From CAXMST01 sp963712765 (lineage in GTDB: Bacteria; Actinomycetota; Thermoleophilia; Solirubrobacterales; 70-9): a stretch of 64,000 nucleotides of DNA. The notes below the pieces were generated by a model that was given only the letters and a program-made list of their open reading frames with translations, made no database searches and was not told the DNA's origin. The position numbers were made by a program, and so were the translations under genes. The stretch lies in the NCBI GenBank assembly GCA_963712765.1, contig CAVQIX010000007.1, positions 1-64,000 on the forward strand, written 5' to 3'. Positions 22,924 to 31,523 of the stretch are shown piece by piece (the first letter of the stretch is position 1; each line of letters starts with the position of its first letter).

Positions 22924-24119
22924 TGGAGATGCCCGATTCGCCGCTGCGAATCGCGCACCTGACCGCGACCTTCCCCCCCTATCCCGGGGGCGCGGGCAAC
23001 ACCTGCTACCGCTTCGCCAAGGGACAGGCCGCGCGGGGCCACCACGTCGAGGTCTTCACCGCGCCGGCCGAGGGTGATGCGCCCGACCCGGGCGGAGCGA
23101 TCGTGCACCGGATCGAGCCCCGCTTTGCGATCGGCAACGCACCGCTGCTGCCCGAGCTTGCCCGCCTCGACGGTTTCGACATCGTCCACATCCACTACCC
23201 GTTCATCTTCGGATCCGAACTGACCCTGCTCGCGAGGTTGCGCAGGCGGCGGAGGGGGGCGGCGCTGATCGTCCACTACAAGAACCGCCTGCTAGGCAAC
23301 GGGCCGCGCGGGGCGCTGTTCGAGGCCTACGAGCACACCGTCGCGCCGACGTTGATCCGCTCGGCGGACCGCGTTCTCGTCCTGAGCGAGGATCACGCTC
23401 GATCGGTCTCCTATCTGCGCCGGGCGCTCGAGCGGACGCCCGAACGGCTGATCGAGATGCCGAACGGCGTCGATACCGAGACCTTCTCCCCCGGAGAGGA
23501 CGGGACCCGCTTCCGCGAGCGCCTCGGGATCGGCGCGGACCAGGTCGTGGGCGCCTTCGTCGCGACCCTCGACCGCGCTCACCAGTTCAAGCGGCTCGAC
23601 GTTGCGATCGAGAGCCTCGGGCGCGCACGGGCGCGCAACGTCCACCTGCTGGTCGCGGGCGGCGGCGAGCTCCTCGAGGGGTTCCGCGACCTCGCCCGCA
23701 GCTCAGGGGTCGGCGAGCGGGTCCACTTCCTCGATCGAGTCCCCCACCCTGACCTTCCCGACGTACTTCGCGCCAGCGACTTCTTCGTCCTCACCACCGA
23801 GCCCCCGGAGTCGTTCGGCATCGTCCTGATCGAAGCCCTCGCCTGCGGCCTGCCGGCGCTCGCGACCGACTACCCGGGAGTGCGTGCGGTGATCGACGAG
23901 GGCGAGACCGGGTATCTGGTCCCCGCCGGCGACTCGGGGGCGGTCGCCACGGCGCTCGACCGGCTCGTGGACCTCGGTCCCGCGGGACGGACGCGAATGG
24001 GCGAGGAGGGTCGGCGCCGGTGCGAGCAGCGCTGGGCGTGGCCCGCCCTGCTAGACCGAATGGACGAGGCCTACGCCGAGGCGCTCGGAGCCCGGCGGGA
24101 GAAGATCGGAGCCCGCTGA
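22923..24119 (+). CDS. Glycosyltransferase, GT4 family
   Basis: A 398-residue GT-B enzyme. The N-terminal domain starts IAHLTATFPPYPGGAGN, the usual acceptor-side loop; the C-terminal domain has MPNGVDTETFSP, the strand LLVAGGGELLEGF, and the donor-binding PPESFGIVLIEALACGLP (E-x7-E). It would add a sugar from a nucleotide donor with retention of configuration. GTG 22923 shares a base with the previous stop. Donor and acceptor are not predictable, though the adjacent UDP-xylose-type enzyme is suggestive. Confidence 0.9.
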   Translation: MEMPDSPLRIAHLTATFPPYPGGAGNTCYRFAKGQAARGHHVEVFTAPAEGDAPDPGGAIVHRIEPRFAIGNAPLLPELARLDGFDIVHIHYPFIFGSELTLLARLRRRRRGAALIVHYKNRLLGNGPRGALFEAYEHTVAPTLIRSADRVLVLSEDHARSVSYLRRALERTPERLIEMPNGVDTETFSPGEDGTRFRERLGIGADQVVGAFVATLDRAHQFKRLDVAIESLGRARARNVHLLVAGGGELLEGFRDLARSSGVGERVHFLDRVPHPDLPDVLRASDFFVLTTEPPESFGIVLIEALACGLPALATDYPGVRAVIDEGETGYLVPAGDSGAVATALDRLVDLGPAGRTRMGEEGRRRCEQRWAWPALLDRMDEAYAEALGARREKIGAR

Positions 24120-25396
24120 TGGAGGAGACCGATCGCCGGGGGGGCCGCTCGATCCTGCTCGTCTCCTACTTCTTCCCGCCGACCCGCGACACCGGCGCCC
24201 GCCGGCCGGCGGCGATGGCCACCTACCTCGCCCGCCTCGGCCATCGGGTCAGCGTGCTCAGCACCGACGCCTTCGGGGGCGCCGCTTCCGAGATCGACGC
24301 CGACGGGGTCGAGGTCCTTCGTTCGCACGACCTGCAGAGCTACCGCGCGAAGCTCTCCGGCCATCAGCGGATCGACTCGCTGTTCGACTCCGACACCTAC
24401 TCGGGAAAGCCCCACCCCCTCAGCTACGCGGTCGTACCGGAACCGCTGCGCGCCGCCTGGGTGCCGTTCGCCCGGCGGCTGGCCCTGCGCCTGCAGCGCG
24501 AACGCCGCTTCGACGCGGTGATCACGACCTCGCCGCCGGAGTCCGCCCACCTGATCGGCAAGGCACTGCAGGGTCGCGGCTGCGCCTGGGTCGCCGACAT
24601 CCGCGACGCCTGGACCTTCGAACCGCTGCGCCCTCCGTTCCCGCTGTCGCTTCAGCGCCGCGCCGACGAGCGGATGGAGCGGCGGCTGCTCTCGGCCGCC
24701 GATCAGGTGGTCTGCGTAAGCGAGCCCGCGGCTGCGGACCTCAGAGAACGCGGCATCGCCGACCCCGCGGTCATCGCCAACGCGTGGGATCCCGATGACG
24801 ACCCCTCCCAGGAGGCGGTTGAGGCAACCGCCGGGGTGCTCGACGGCGATCGGATCAGCCTCCTCTACACCGGGCGCTTCGGCTCCTACGGTCGTGACCC
24901 CCGGCCCCTTGTCGACGGCCTCCGCAGGCTCGCCGCCGAGGTGCCCGGAGGGGCCGAGCGCCTGGAGCTGGCGATCGCCGGACCACTGCGCCAGGACGAG
25001 CGCGAACTCTTCGAGGCGAAGCTCGATCCGATCCGAGTCAGCCTGCTCGGCAGCGTCGAGCACGAGCGGGCTCTGGCGCTGCAGCGCCACGCCGACGCGC
25101 TGCTTCTGATCGCGCAGCCGAAGCGCAGCCAGCTGATCAACTTCAAGCTCTTCGAGTACCTCGCCGCCGAGCGCCCGATCCTCGGCCTGGTGGCCGGCAC
25201 CGAGGCCGGCCGGATCCTCGGTGAGGCCGGGGTCGATCCGATCGTCGCGGCCGACGACCCGGCGGCGATCGCGGAGTCGCTCCGGCGGCTCGTTGAGGGA
25301 GGGTTGTCCTCCCCTTCAGGGGAGGTGACCCGCCGCTACCGCTACCCGGCGGCCGCCAAGGCGATGGCCGGGATCGTGGAGACCGCGCTCAGCTGA
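24119..25396 (+). CDS. Glycosyltransferase, GT4-like
   Basis: A 425-residue GT-B protein starting SILLVSYFFPPTRDTGARR. Mid-protein, WVADIRDAWTFEPLRPP and QVVCVSEPAAADL are shared with GT4 enzymes of surface polysaccharide clusters. The donor half has SLLYTGRFGSYG, and the FKLFEYLAAERPILGLV stretch stands in the E-x7-E position. ATG 24119 overlaps the stop of the preceding transferase (TGATG), so both are coupled. The 3' end overlaps the convergent GDP-fucose synthase by 8 bases. Its substrate is unknown. Confidence 0.87.
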   Translation: MEETDRRGGRSILLVSYFFPPTRDTGARRPAAMATYLARLGHRVSVLSTDAFGGAASEIDADGVEVLRSHDLQSYRAKLSGHQRIDSLFDSDTYSGKPHPLSYAVVPEPLRAAWVPFARRLALRLQRERRFDAVITTSPPESAHLIGKALQGRGCAWVADIRDAWTFEPLRPPFPLSLQRRADERMERRLLSAADQVVCVSEPAAADLRERGIADPAVIANAWDPDDDPSQEAVEATAGVLDGDRISLLYTGRFGSYGRDPRPLVDGLRRLAAEVPGGAERLELAIAGPLRQDERELFEAKLDPIRVSLLGSVEHERALALQRHADALLLIAQPKRSQLINFKLFEYLAAERPILGLVAGTEAGRILGEAGVDPIVAADDPAAIAESLRRLVEGGLSSPSGEVTRRYRYPAAAKAMAGIVETALS

Positions 25397-26342
25397 GCTC
25401 GTTCTCCCGGAACCACTCCACCGTCCGCCTGATCCCGTCCTCGAGCTCGACCTCGGCCTCGAAGCCGGCCAGCTCCCGGGCCCGGGAGACGTCGAGGCCG
25501 CGCTTCATCTGCCCATCGGGCATCGAGGCATCCCAGACGACCTCGCCCTCGAATCCTGCGGCGTCAGAGATCGCATCGGCGAGGTCGCGGATCCTGGTCT
25601 CGCGCCCGACCCCGAGGTTGACCGGCTCGGAGACCTCGAGGCGCTCGGCGCAGAGGATCAGGCCGCGGGCGGCGTCGTCGACGTAGAGGAACTCGCGCGA
25701 GGGCTCGCCCGATCCCCAGAGGGTGACGTCGGGGTGGCCCGAGGCGGCGGCCTCGCAGAACTTGCGGACCATCGCGGCGATCACGTGGGAGTCGTCGAGG
25801 TCGAAGTTGTCCTCGGGCCCGTAGAGGTTGGCGATCACCGGCGCGCACGAATCAAAGCCGTATTGGCGCCGGTAGGTGTCGCTGAGGACCAGGAGCATCT
25901 TCTTGGCGAGTCCGTAGGGGGCGTTGGAGGGCTCCGGATAGCCGTCCCAGATCGTCTCCTCGCGGAAGGGAACGGGGGTATGCAGCGGATAGGCGCAGAC
26001 AGAGCAGGCGGCGACGAGCTTCTCGACCCCCGCCTCGCGCGAGGACTCGAAGACGTTGGTGCCCATCGTCAGGTTGTCGTAGGCGAGCGGGGCGGGGTTA
26101 CGGCGGTTGAAACCGATCCCACCGACGTTGGCGGCGAGGTGGATGACGACCTCGGCGCCCTCCAGCGCCTGCCGGGACTGCTCCTTGTCCCGGAGGTCGT
26201 GCTCTGAGGAGCGGATCGCCCGTGCCTCGGCGCCGAGCTCGCCCAGCATCCTCATCACCGGCTTTCCGAGGAAGCCGCCACCGCCGGTGACCGCGACCGC
26301 CTTGCCGGCCCAATAGGCGGGATCGGGCTGGGCCCCGCTCAC
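25389..26342 (-). CDS. fcl: GDP-L-fucose synthase
   Basis: A 317-residue extended SDR that turns GDP-4-keto-6-deoxymannose into GDP-L-fucose by epimerisation and reduction. It shows the Rossmann motif VTGGGGFLGKPV, the family segment VIHLAANVGGIGFN, active-site SVCAYP with YGLAKKMLL (YxxxK), and ANLYGPEDNF. GTG 26342 overlaps the stop of the upstream GDP-mannose dehydratase gene by four bases, which makes the two steps of GDP-fucose formation co-transcribed. This supports a fucose or related 6-deoxyhexose in the exported glycan. Confidence 0.92.
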   Translation of the reverse strand: MSGAQPDPAYWAGKAVAVTGGGGFLGKPVMRMLGELGAEARAIRSSEHDLRDKEQSRQALEGAEVVIHLAANVGGIGFNRRNPAPLAYDNLTMGTNVFESSREAGVEKLVAACSVCAYPLHTPVPFREETIWDGYPEPSNAPYGLAKKMLLVLSDTYRRQYGFDSCAPVIANLYGPEDNFDLDDSHVIAAMVRKFCEAAASGHPDVTLWGSGEPSREFLYVDDAARGLILCAERLEVSEPVNLGVGRETRIRDLADAISDAAGFEGEVVWDASMPDGQMKRGLDVSRARELAGFEAEVELEDGIRRTVEWFRENELS

Positions 26343-27379
26343 CCCGTCCCCTCATGGGAGTAGCGGGTGACCTTGCCCTGCAGCTGAGCCTCGAGCTCGG
26401 CGATGTCGGCTCCGACCATGATCTCGGCCAGCCGCTCGAAGCCGACCTCGGGCTCCCAGCCGAGCTCCGCCTTGGCCTTGGAGGGATCGCCCTGCAGCGC
26501 GTCGACCTCGGTCGGACGGTAGTAGCGGGGGTCGATCTCGACGTAGCGGTCGAAGTCGCCGAGGCCGCCGAGCTCGAAGGCGAGCTCGCAGAACTCCCGC
26601 ACCGAGTGCATCTGCCCGGTCGCGATCACGTAGTCGCCGGGCTCGTCCTGGGCCACCATCAGCTGCATCGCGGCCACGTAGTCGGGGGCATAGCCCCAGT
26701 CGCGGCGGGCGTCGAGGTTTCCGAGGTAGAGCTTGTCCTGCAGCCCCGCCTTGATCCGGGCCACCGCGCGGGTGATCTTTCGGGTCACGAAGGTCTCACC
26801 GCGGCGCGGGGACTCGTGGTTGAAGAGGATCCCGTTGCAGACGTGGATCCCGTAGGCCTCGCGATAGTTGACCGCCATCCAGTGGGAGGCGGCCTTGGCG
26901 ACCGCGTAGGGGGATCGGGGGTGGAATGGGGAGCTCTCCGACTGCGGCGGCGGCGTTGAGCCGAACATCTCCGAGGAGCCGGATTGATAGACCCGGGCAT
27001 CGGAGCCGGACTCGCGGACCGCGTCGAGCACCCTCAGGGTGCCGGCACCGGTGATATCGAGGGTGTACTCGGGGATCTGGAAGGAGACCCCGACGTGGGA
27101 TTGGGCTCCGAGGTTGTAGATCTCGTCGGGCTGCAGCTCATAGATGCGGTGGGTGAGGCTGACGGGATCTGAGAGATCGCCGTAGTGGGTGAAGAGGCGG
27201 ACCCCGGACTCGTGGGGATCGCGGTAGAGGTGGTCGATGCGGGCGGTGTTGAAGGAGGACGAGCGGCGGACGATGCCGTGGACCTCATAGCCGAGGTCGA
27301 GCAGGTGCTCGGCGAGGTAGGAGCCGTCCTGGCCGGTGATGCCGGTGATCAGGGCTTTCTTTCCGTTGGGGGGGGCCAT
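26339..27379 (-). CDS. gmd: GDP-mannose 4,6-dehydratase
   Basis: A 346-residue SDR starting MAPPNGKKALITGITGQDG, with the Gmd-type LITGITGQDGSYLAE, VHGIVRRSSSFNTARI, active-site SSEMFG and YAVAKAASHW (YxxxK), and NHESPRRGETFVTRKI, all near-diagnostic. It makes GDP-4-keto-6-deoxymannose, feeding GDP-fucose synthase immediately downstream. ATG 27379 overlaps the stop of the HPr-kinase-like gene (ATGA). Identification is secure. Confidence 0.95.
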   Translation of the reverse strand: MAPPNGKKALITGITGQDGSYLAEHLLDLGYEVHGIVRRSSSFNTARIDHLYRDPHESGVRLFTHYGDLSDPVSLTHRIYELQPDEIYNLGAQSHVGVSFQIPEYTLDITGAGTLRVLDAVRESGSDARVYQSGSSEMFGSTPPPQSESSPFHPRSPYAVAKAASHWMAVNYREAYGIHVCNGILFNHESPRRGETFVTRKITRAVARIKAGLQDKLYLGNLDARRDWGYAPDYVAAMQLMVAQDEPGDYVIATGQMHSVREFCELAFELGGLGDFDRYVEIDPRYYRPTEVDALQGDPSKAKAELGWEPEVGFERLAEIMVGADIAELEAQLQGKVTRYSHEGTG

Positions 27380-28434
27380 CAGCGCAGGAGCTGGGAAAGC
27401 GTCTCCCAGTTGCGGTCGTGGTCGCGACCGAGGGTGAGCTGCCACACGCGGGTGTTGCGGAGGCCCGCGGCGCAGGCGCGCGCGCGCCTGCCGAACACGT
27501 TCGCCTGCCCGGCCACGTCGCGCATTCCGCGCTGGAGCACGAACTCCATCCCCTGATAGACGCCGACGCCGACGACCGCCTCACGCAGCAGGGTCCCGAC
27601 CGCTGCGCGTCGGGGAAGCTCCTCGAGCCGCGATTGGGTCCCGATCGCGCGGCGGCCGATCACCAGGTGCCGGAACGGCTGCGGCGTCTCCTCGATCTTG
27701 TCGGCGAACTCCTCCACCGCGAGGACGAGCTTCGGATGGAACTCCATCCGCTCGATCCGCTGCACGTTGCGGTCACCGAGCTTCTCGGCGTCGATCTCGT
27801 TTATCCCGAGCCGGAGGACGAAGGGATGGAGAGTGCCGCTGGAGTCGAGCAGAGGGGTGTCCTCGGAGAGGATGCGAACGCCGTCGGCCTGCAGAGCGCG
27901 GACGGCAAGCGTGCTCTTGCCCCCGCCTGAGGGGAGCATGATCGCGACACCGCCATCGTTGCCCGAGAGGCCCAGCGAATGCAGGCGCGTCAACCCGCAG
28001 GCATCGAGGTGCTCGCCGAAGCGGGACATCAGGAACTGGTAGGTGGCCTCGTGGACCAGATGCTGGTCCTCGCCGGTGATCCGGGCGTGGCGGCCGACCC
28101 GGTCATAGGCGAGCAGGGCGCGGCCGAAGTAGTCGACCAGCGTGATCCCGGCGGACTGGTAGACAACGTTGCGAGGGGTCACGAATGAGGCCGTGAGGTC
28201 CCCCTGGGCCTCGTAGTCGGGCGCCGCCCGCTCGATCTCGACCGAGATCGGCGCCCCCGGTCGACCGACGGGCCAGCTCCGGGCGCCGCCGTTGGCGGCG
28301 GACTCTGGAGTCTCGAACCAGGAGTAGTCGAGCCGGACCGCATCAACGACCTCCGGCCAGTCGCTCTGAACGCTGGCCGGGAGCCCGTAGAAGTCGAACG
28401 AGGTCGTATTGGCCACCGGGGCATCGACAGTCAT
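27379..28434 (-). CDS. HPr-kinase-like P-loop protein
   Basis: A 351-residue cytosolic protein. Its C-terminal half has the P-loop MLPSGGGKSTLAVRAL and the acidic VRILSEDTPLL that follows it in HPr-kinase-type folds. The N-terminal half (about 1-150) is mixed alpha/beta without a known motif. Stand-alone relatives occur in exopolysaccharide and peptide-modification clusters, where they are thought to phosphorylate a small molecule or protein; the target is unknown. TACAGT nine bases before ATG 28434 suggests a leaderless operon start for hprK-like, gmd and fcl. I am sure of the P-loop, not of the role. Confidence 0.72.
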   Translation of the reverse strand: MTVDAPVANTTSFDFYGLPASVQSDWPEVVDAVRLDYSWFETPESAANGGARSWPVGRPGAPISVEIERAAPDYEAQGDLTASFVTPRNVVYQSAGITLVDYFGRALLAYDRVGRHARITGEDQHLVHEATYQFLMSRFGEHLDACGLTRLHSLGLSGNDGGVAIMLPSGGGKSTLAVRALQADGVRILSEDTPLLDSSGTLHPFVLRLGINEIDAEKLGDRNVQRIERMEFHPKLVLAVEEFADKIEETPQPFRHLVIGRRAIGTQSRLEELPRRAAVGTLLREAVVGVGVYQGMEFVLQRGMRDVAGQANVFGRRARACAAGLRNTRVWQLTLGRDHDRNWETLSQLLR

Positions 28435-28443
28435 GCGGGCGGA

Positions 28444-28449
28444 ACTGTA
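28444..28449 (-). promoter_or_regulatory. -10 hexamer TACAGT, leaderless-type
   Basis: On the minus strand TACAGT ends nine bases before ATG 28434, which opens the three-gene GDP-fucose operon. Confidence 0.4.
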
Positions 28450-28518
28450 GCGGCGAGAATGCCTGCGGACGCCTCTCCGCCCGCTCGCCCCAGGCGTCTG
28501 CCTGCCAACCTTCGGCCG

Positions 28519-29358
28519 ATGGCCAGCCAAGATCCGCTTGCCCAGCTCGAGTCGGGACCCGTCTTCGTGGTCGGCTGGGTGCGCTCCGGGACCACCTGGG
28601 TCTACGACGTGCTCACCTCCCACCCCCAGGTCGGGGGCGTCCTCGAATCCTGGATGTTCACCCACAAGCATGGGATTCCCGGGCCCTTGACGGACCTGCA
28701 CTGGGAGCCCGACCCCGCCGGAACCACGCAGGGACTGGGGCGAATCACCACCCGTGAGCGGGCCTTCGACGGGGTGCGGGCGCTCACCTCCGAGTGGCTT
28801 GCGGAGGGGCTGGGCTCCGAGGATCTGTATCTGGTCGAGAAGAGCCCCTCCCACGTCTTCACCATGGAGCTGATCGCAGAGCTCTATCCCGAAGCACGGT
28901 TCGTCCACGTGATCCGCGACGGTCGCGACGTCGCGGTCTCGGTCCGGGCCGCCGCCGGCAGCTGGGCGCCGGCCTGGCGCCAGGGCTTCGCCTCTTCGCT
29001 CCGCAGCTCGGCCGAGAGCTGGAACCGAGCGGTGCTGGCAGGAAGCGAAGGAGCGACGGCGCTCGGGGACCGCTGCCTTCAGGTCCGCTACGAGGATCTG
29101 CGCGAACGGCCGGCCGAGCTCTTCGCGCAGATGTTCGAGCACTGCCGGATCCCGCTCTCCGAGGTGCAGCTCGACGCAATCGTCGAGCAGACGGCATTTC
29201 GCGTCAGCGCCGGCGGGGAGGGGGCGTTCCGCCGCCGCGGCCGGCCCGGCGAGTGGCGCTCGGCGCTGCGGCCGTGGGAGGCGTTGGCCGTGACCCGGAC
29301 CGCCCGTGAAGGGCTCGACATCGCCGGCTACCCGCGGACGTGGCTCGCGGGGCGATGA
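28519..29358 (+). CDS. PAPS-dependent sulfotransferase
   Basis: A 279-residue sulfotransferase. The 5'-phosphosulfate loop is FVVGWVRSGTTWVYDVL, and the 3'-phosphate site is VIRDGRDVAVSVRAA with the downstream Ser. The rest (SAESWNRAVL, VRYEDLRERPAELF) is typical of bacterial carbohydrate sulfotransferases. It should transfer sulfate from PAPS to a sugar hydroxyl. ATG 28519 places the motif near residue 20 as in relatives; ATG 28459 is possible. Its stop overlaps the MurF-like gene start, so the two are coupled. Confidence 0.88.
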   Translation: MASQDPLAQLESGPVFVVGWVRSGTTWVYDVLTSHPQVGGVLESWMFTHKHGIPGPLTDLHWEPDPAGTTQGLGRITTRERAFDGVRALTSEWLAEGLGSEDLYLVEKSPSHVFTMELIAELYPEARFVHVIRDGRDVAVSVRAAAGSWAPAWRQGFASSLRSSAESWNRAVLAGSEGATALGDRCLQVRYEDLRERPAELFAQMFEHCRIPLSEVQLDAIVEQTAFRVSAGGEGAFRRRGRPGEWRSALRPWEALAVTRTAREGLDIAGYPRTWLAGR

Positions 29359-30683
29359 TGGCTCGGCCACGCGCGGAGGAGCGGGTCCATTCCGGGCTGA
29401 CGCTGCACGCCCTCTATCCGCTCGGCAGCAAGGTTCCGGGCCTCCAGCACGTGCCCCGTCCCCTCCGCAGGATTACGAGGCGCGCGATCACCCGAACGGC
29501 GGTGCGAGCGCACATGGCGCGATGCCGGGACGTCGAGGTCCTCGCGGTCACCGGATCGCGCGGGAAGACCACGACCAAGGACCTCCTCGCCGCAATGCTG
29601 GCTCCGGCAGGAACCACCTCGAAGACGCGCAAGAACGACAACGGCCTCTACGGCGTTCCGGCGACGCTGCTGGCGCTGCGGCCCGAGGATCGCTTCGCGG
29701 TGGTCGAGATCGGGATCTTCGACCAGCCCGGGGAGATGTCCTGGATGGCGTCGATGTTCGAACCCTCGGTCGCGATCCTGACCTCGATCGCTGAGGACCA
29801 CACCGTCCACTACGGGTCGCGCCGGGCGGTCGCCGCCGAGAAGCGAGCGCTGCTGGAGCGGGTCGGGGCGAGCGGGACGGTGGTCGTGAGCTCCGACGAC
29901 GAGATGGCGCTGGCCGCCGCCGACGGGCTCGAAGCCACGGTGATCACGGCGGGGACCTCGCCAAGAGCCGACTTCCGACTCCTCGCCGCGACGCCGGACT
30001 GGCCGCTCGGGGTGCGGCTCGAGATCGACTCGCCGCAGGGCAGACTCAAGGGCTCGGTGGGGCTGTTCGGTACGCACTTGGCACCGGCGGTGGCCCTCGC
30101 CCTGGCCGCCGCCTCCGCGGTGGGCGTCGATGCCTCCGAGGCGCTGGGGGCGATCGCCGACTTCGAGCCGCCCGACGGCCGGCTCAGTCCCGCCCCCGCC
30201 CCGCTGGGAGCGACCTGGTTGCTCGACGATTTCAAGAGCCGGCTCGGGAGCCAGAGTGCGGCCCTGCGAGCGCTGGGAGAGGTCGAGGGGGCCCGGCGAA
30301 TCGCGGTAGTAGGAGAGATCCAGGAGGGAGAGCTGAACGAGGGCTGGCGCAACGTCGCCGAGTTGGCGGGTGGGCGGGCCGAGTTGGTGATCGCGATCGG
30401 ACGTGGATCGGGCGTGGTCGAGAGCGCTCTGACCGGTTCGAGGACGGAGGCGCGGTCCTACGAGAGATTCGAGCAGGGAGCGGCTGCTCTCGCTGATGCG
30501 ATGCGCGAGGGCGACGTGATCCTCCTCCACGGCGCGACACAGCAACATCTGCGTCGGCTCAAGATCTTGCTCGAGCAGGGAGAGGTCGGCTGCAGGGTCC
30601 GGCGCTGCCGCCTTCACTGGCTATGCGAGGACTGCCCGCATCTGCACGGCACGCCTCCCCCGAGCGTGATCATCGGCTCCTGA
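29355..30683 (+). CDS. MurF-like ATP-dependent ligase with Cys/His C-terminal tail
   Basis: A 442-residue Mur-ligase family protein. The ATP loop is LAVTGSRGKTTTKDLLAAML; KNDNGLYGVPATLLAL and VEIGIFDQPGEM follow the MurF pattern, and the central domain has TSIAEDHTVHYGS. The C-terminal domain ends in an unusual extension, CRVRRCRLHWLCEDC followed by HLH, which could bind zinc. Mur ligases join an amino acid or peptide to a carboxylate. Since it follows a sulfotransferase with an ATGA overlap in a glycan locus, I infer amide formation on a sugar acid or on a lipid-linked glycan rather than peptidoglycan synthesis. Confidence 0.78.
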   Translation: MMARPRAEERVHSGLTLHALYPLGSKVPGLQHVPRPLRRITRRAITRTAVRAHMARCRDVEVLAVTGSRGKTTTKDLLAAMLAPAGTTSKTRKNDNGLYGVPATLLALRPEDRFAVVEIGIFDQPGEMSWMASMFEPSVAILTSIAEDHTVHYGSRRAVAAEKRALLERVGASGTVVVSSDDEMALAAADGLEATVITAGTSPRADFRLLAATPDWPLGVRLEIDSPQGRLKGSVGLFGTHLAPAVALALAAASAVGVDASEALGAIADFEPPDGRLSPAPAPLGATWLLDDFKSRLGSQSAALRALGEVEGARRIAVVGEIQEGELNEGWRNVAELAGGRAELVIAIGRGSGVVESALTGSRTEARSYERFEQGAAALADAMREGDVILLHGATQQHLRRLKILLEQGEVGCRVRRCRLHWLCEDCPHLHGTPPPSVIIGS

Positions 30684-30686
30684 GAC

Positions 30687-31523
30687 TCAGGCGTGGTGGC
30701 GGACGCCCGGACGCAGGTGGGCCTCGGTGAATCCGACCAGCAGGCCGGCGTCGTAGATCAGTCGCACCAGGGCTGACCGCGGCTCACCTCCGATCAGGAG
30801 TCGGATCGAGGCGGGAATCGAGCCCAGCGGCGTAAACCGCCACAGGCGCGGCCGTTGACGGGCGAACTGCGGCCCGCGCCCTATCCAGCGGGCCTTCCCG
30901 AAGATCTCGCGTCCACCTGTCGGGAGCGTGAAATCCCAGCCGGCGTCGACCACTACCGCCGGGCCGACCAGGCGGCCGAAGGTCTCGTCGGATCCGTATC
31001 CCTCTTTCGGGTAGCCGCCGACACGCTCGAAGTCCGAGCGCCGAACCGCCTTGACGAACCAATGCGGCGTCGTGAAGGTGGGCGGTTTGCGGTCCTTGAC
31101 CCCCCTGATCGTAAGCCAACCCGGGGCCAGACCCTCACCTGAGTTCCGGTAGCGGACGCCTCCCGGGAAAGCCGCCCTGACATCGGGGTCCGCGAACGGC
31201 TCGAGGAGCAGCTCGAGGAAGTCGGGGTCGAACATCTCGTCCGCATCCAGGAAGACGAGGATCTCGCCGCTGCAGATCTCGGCACCGGCGTCGCGCGCGC
31301 CCCCGTCCCCGGCCGCCTCGACCCGGATGACCCGCGCCCCCTTGGCGCGGGCGATCTCACCGGTGCGGTCGGAGGAGGAGTCGTCGACCACCACGACCTC
31401 GTGATCGGAGTAGGTCTGCCGAGCGAGGGAGTCGAGGCATTCCCCGATCCAGCGCTCCTCGTTGTGGGCGGGAATGATCACGCTCACCGAGGGTGCCTGA
31501 TGCCGGGAGTCCGCGGAGTTCAT
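30687..31523 (-). CDS. Glycosyltransferase, GT2 family
   Basis: A 278-residue GT-A enzyme: SVIIPAHNEERWIGECLDSL, VVVVDDSSSDRTGEIA, and the metal site VFLDADEMFDP (DxD). The DGGARDAGAEIC loop is typical of processive-type or surface-polysaccharide GT2 proteins. The C-terminus is hydrophobic (LVRLIYDAGLLVGF) and may touch the membrane. ATG 31523 overlaps the stop of the upstream GT4 gene (ATGA). It closely resembles the GT2 at 41,556-42,392 in plan, including W-x-GRG (GKARWIGRG). The substrate is unknown. Confidence 0.9.
   Translation of the reverse strand: MNSADSRHQAPSVSVIIPAHNEERWIGECLDSLARQTYSDHEVVVVDDSSSDRTGEIARAKGARVIRVEAAGDGGARDAGAEICSGEILVFLDADEMFDPDFLELLLEPFADPDVRAAFPGGVRYRNSGEGLAPGWLTIRGVKDRKPPTFTTPHWFVKAVRRSDFERVGGYPKEGYGSDETFGRLVGPAVVVDAGWDFTLPTGGREIFGKARWIGRGPQFARQRPRLWRFTPLGSIPASIRLLIGGEPRSALVRLIYDAGLLVGFTEAHLRPGVRHHA

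Noticed and set aside
27379..29370. 663-residue minus-strand frame joining the HPr-kinase-like gene to upstream DNA
   Set aside because: The part beyond 28,434 is antisense to the sulfotransferase. The real start is ATG 28434 with a -10 hexamer before it.
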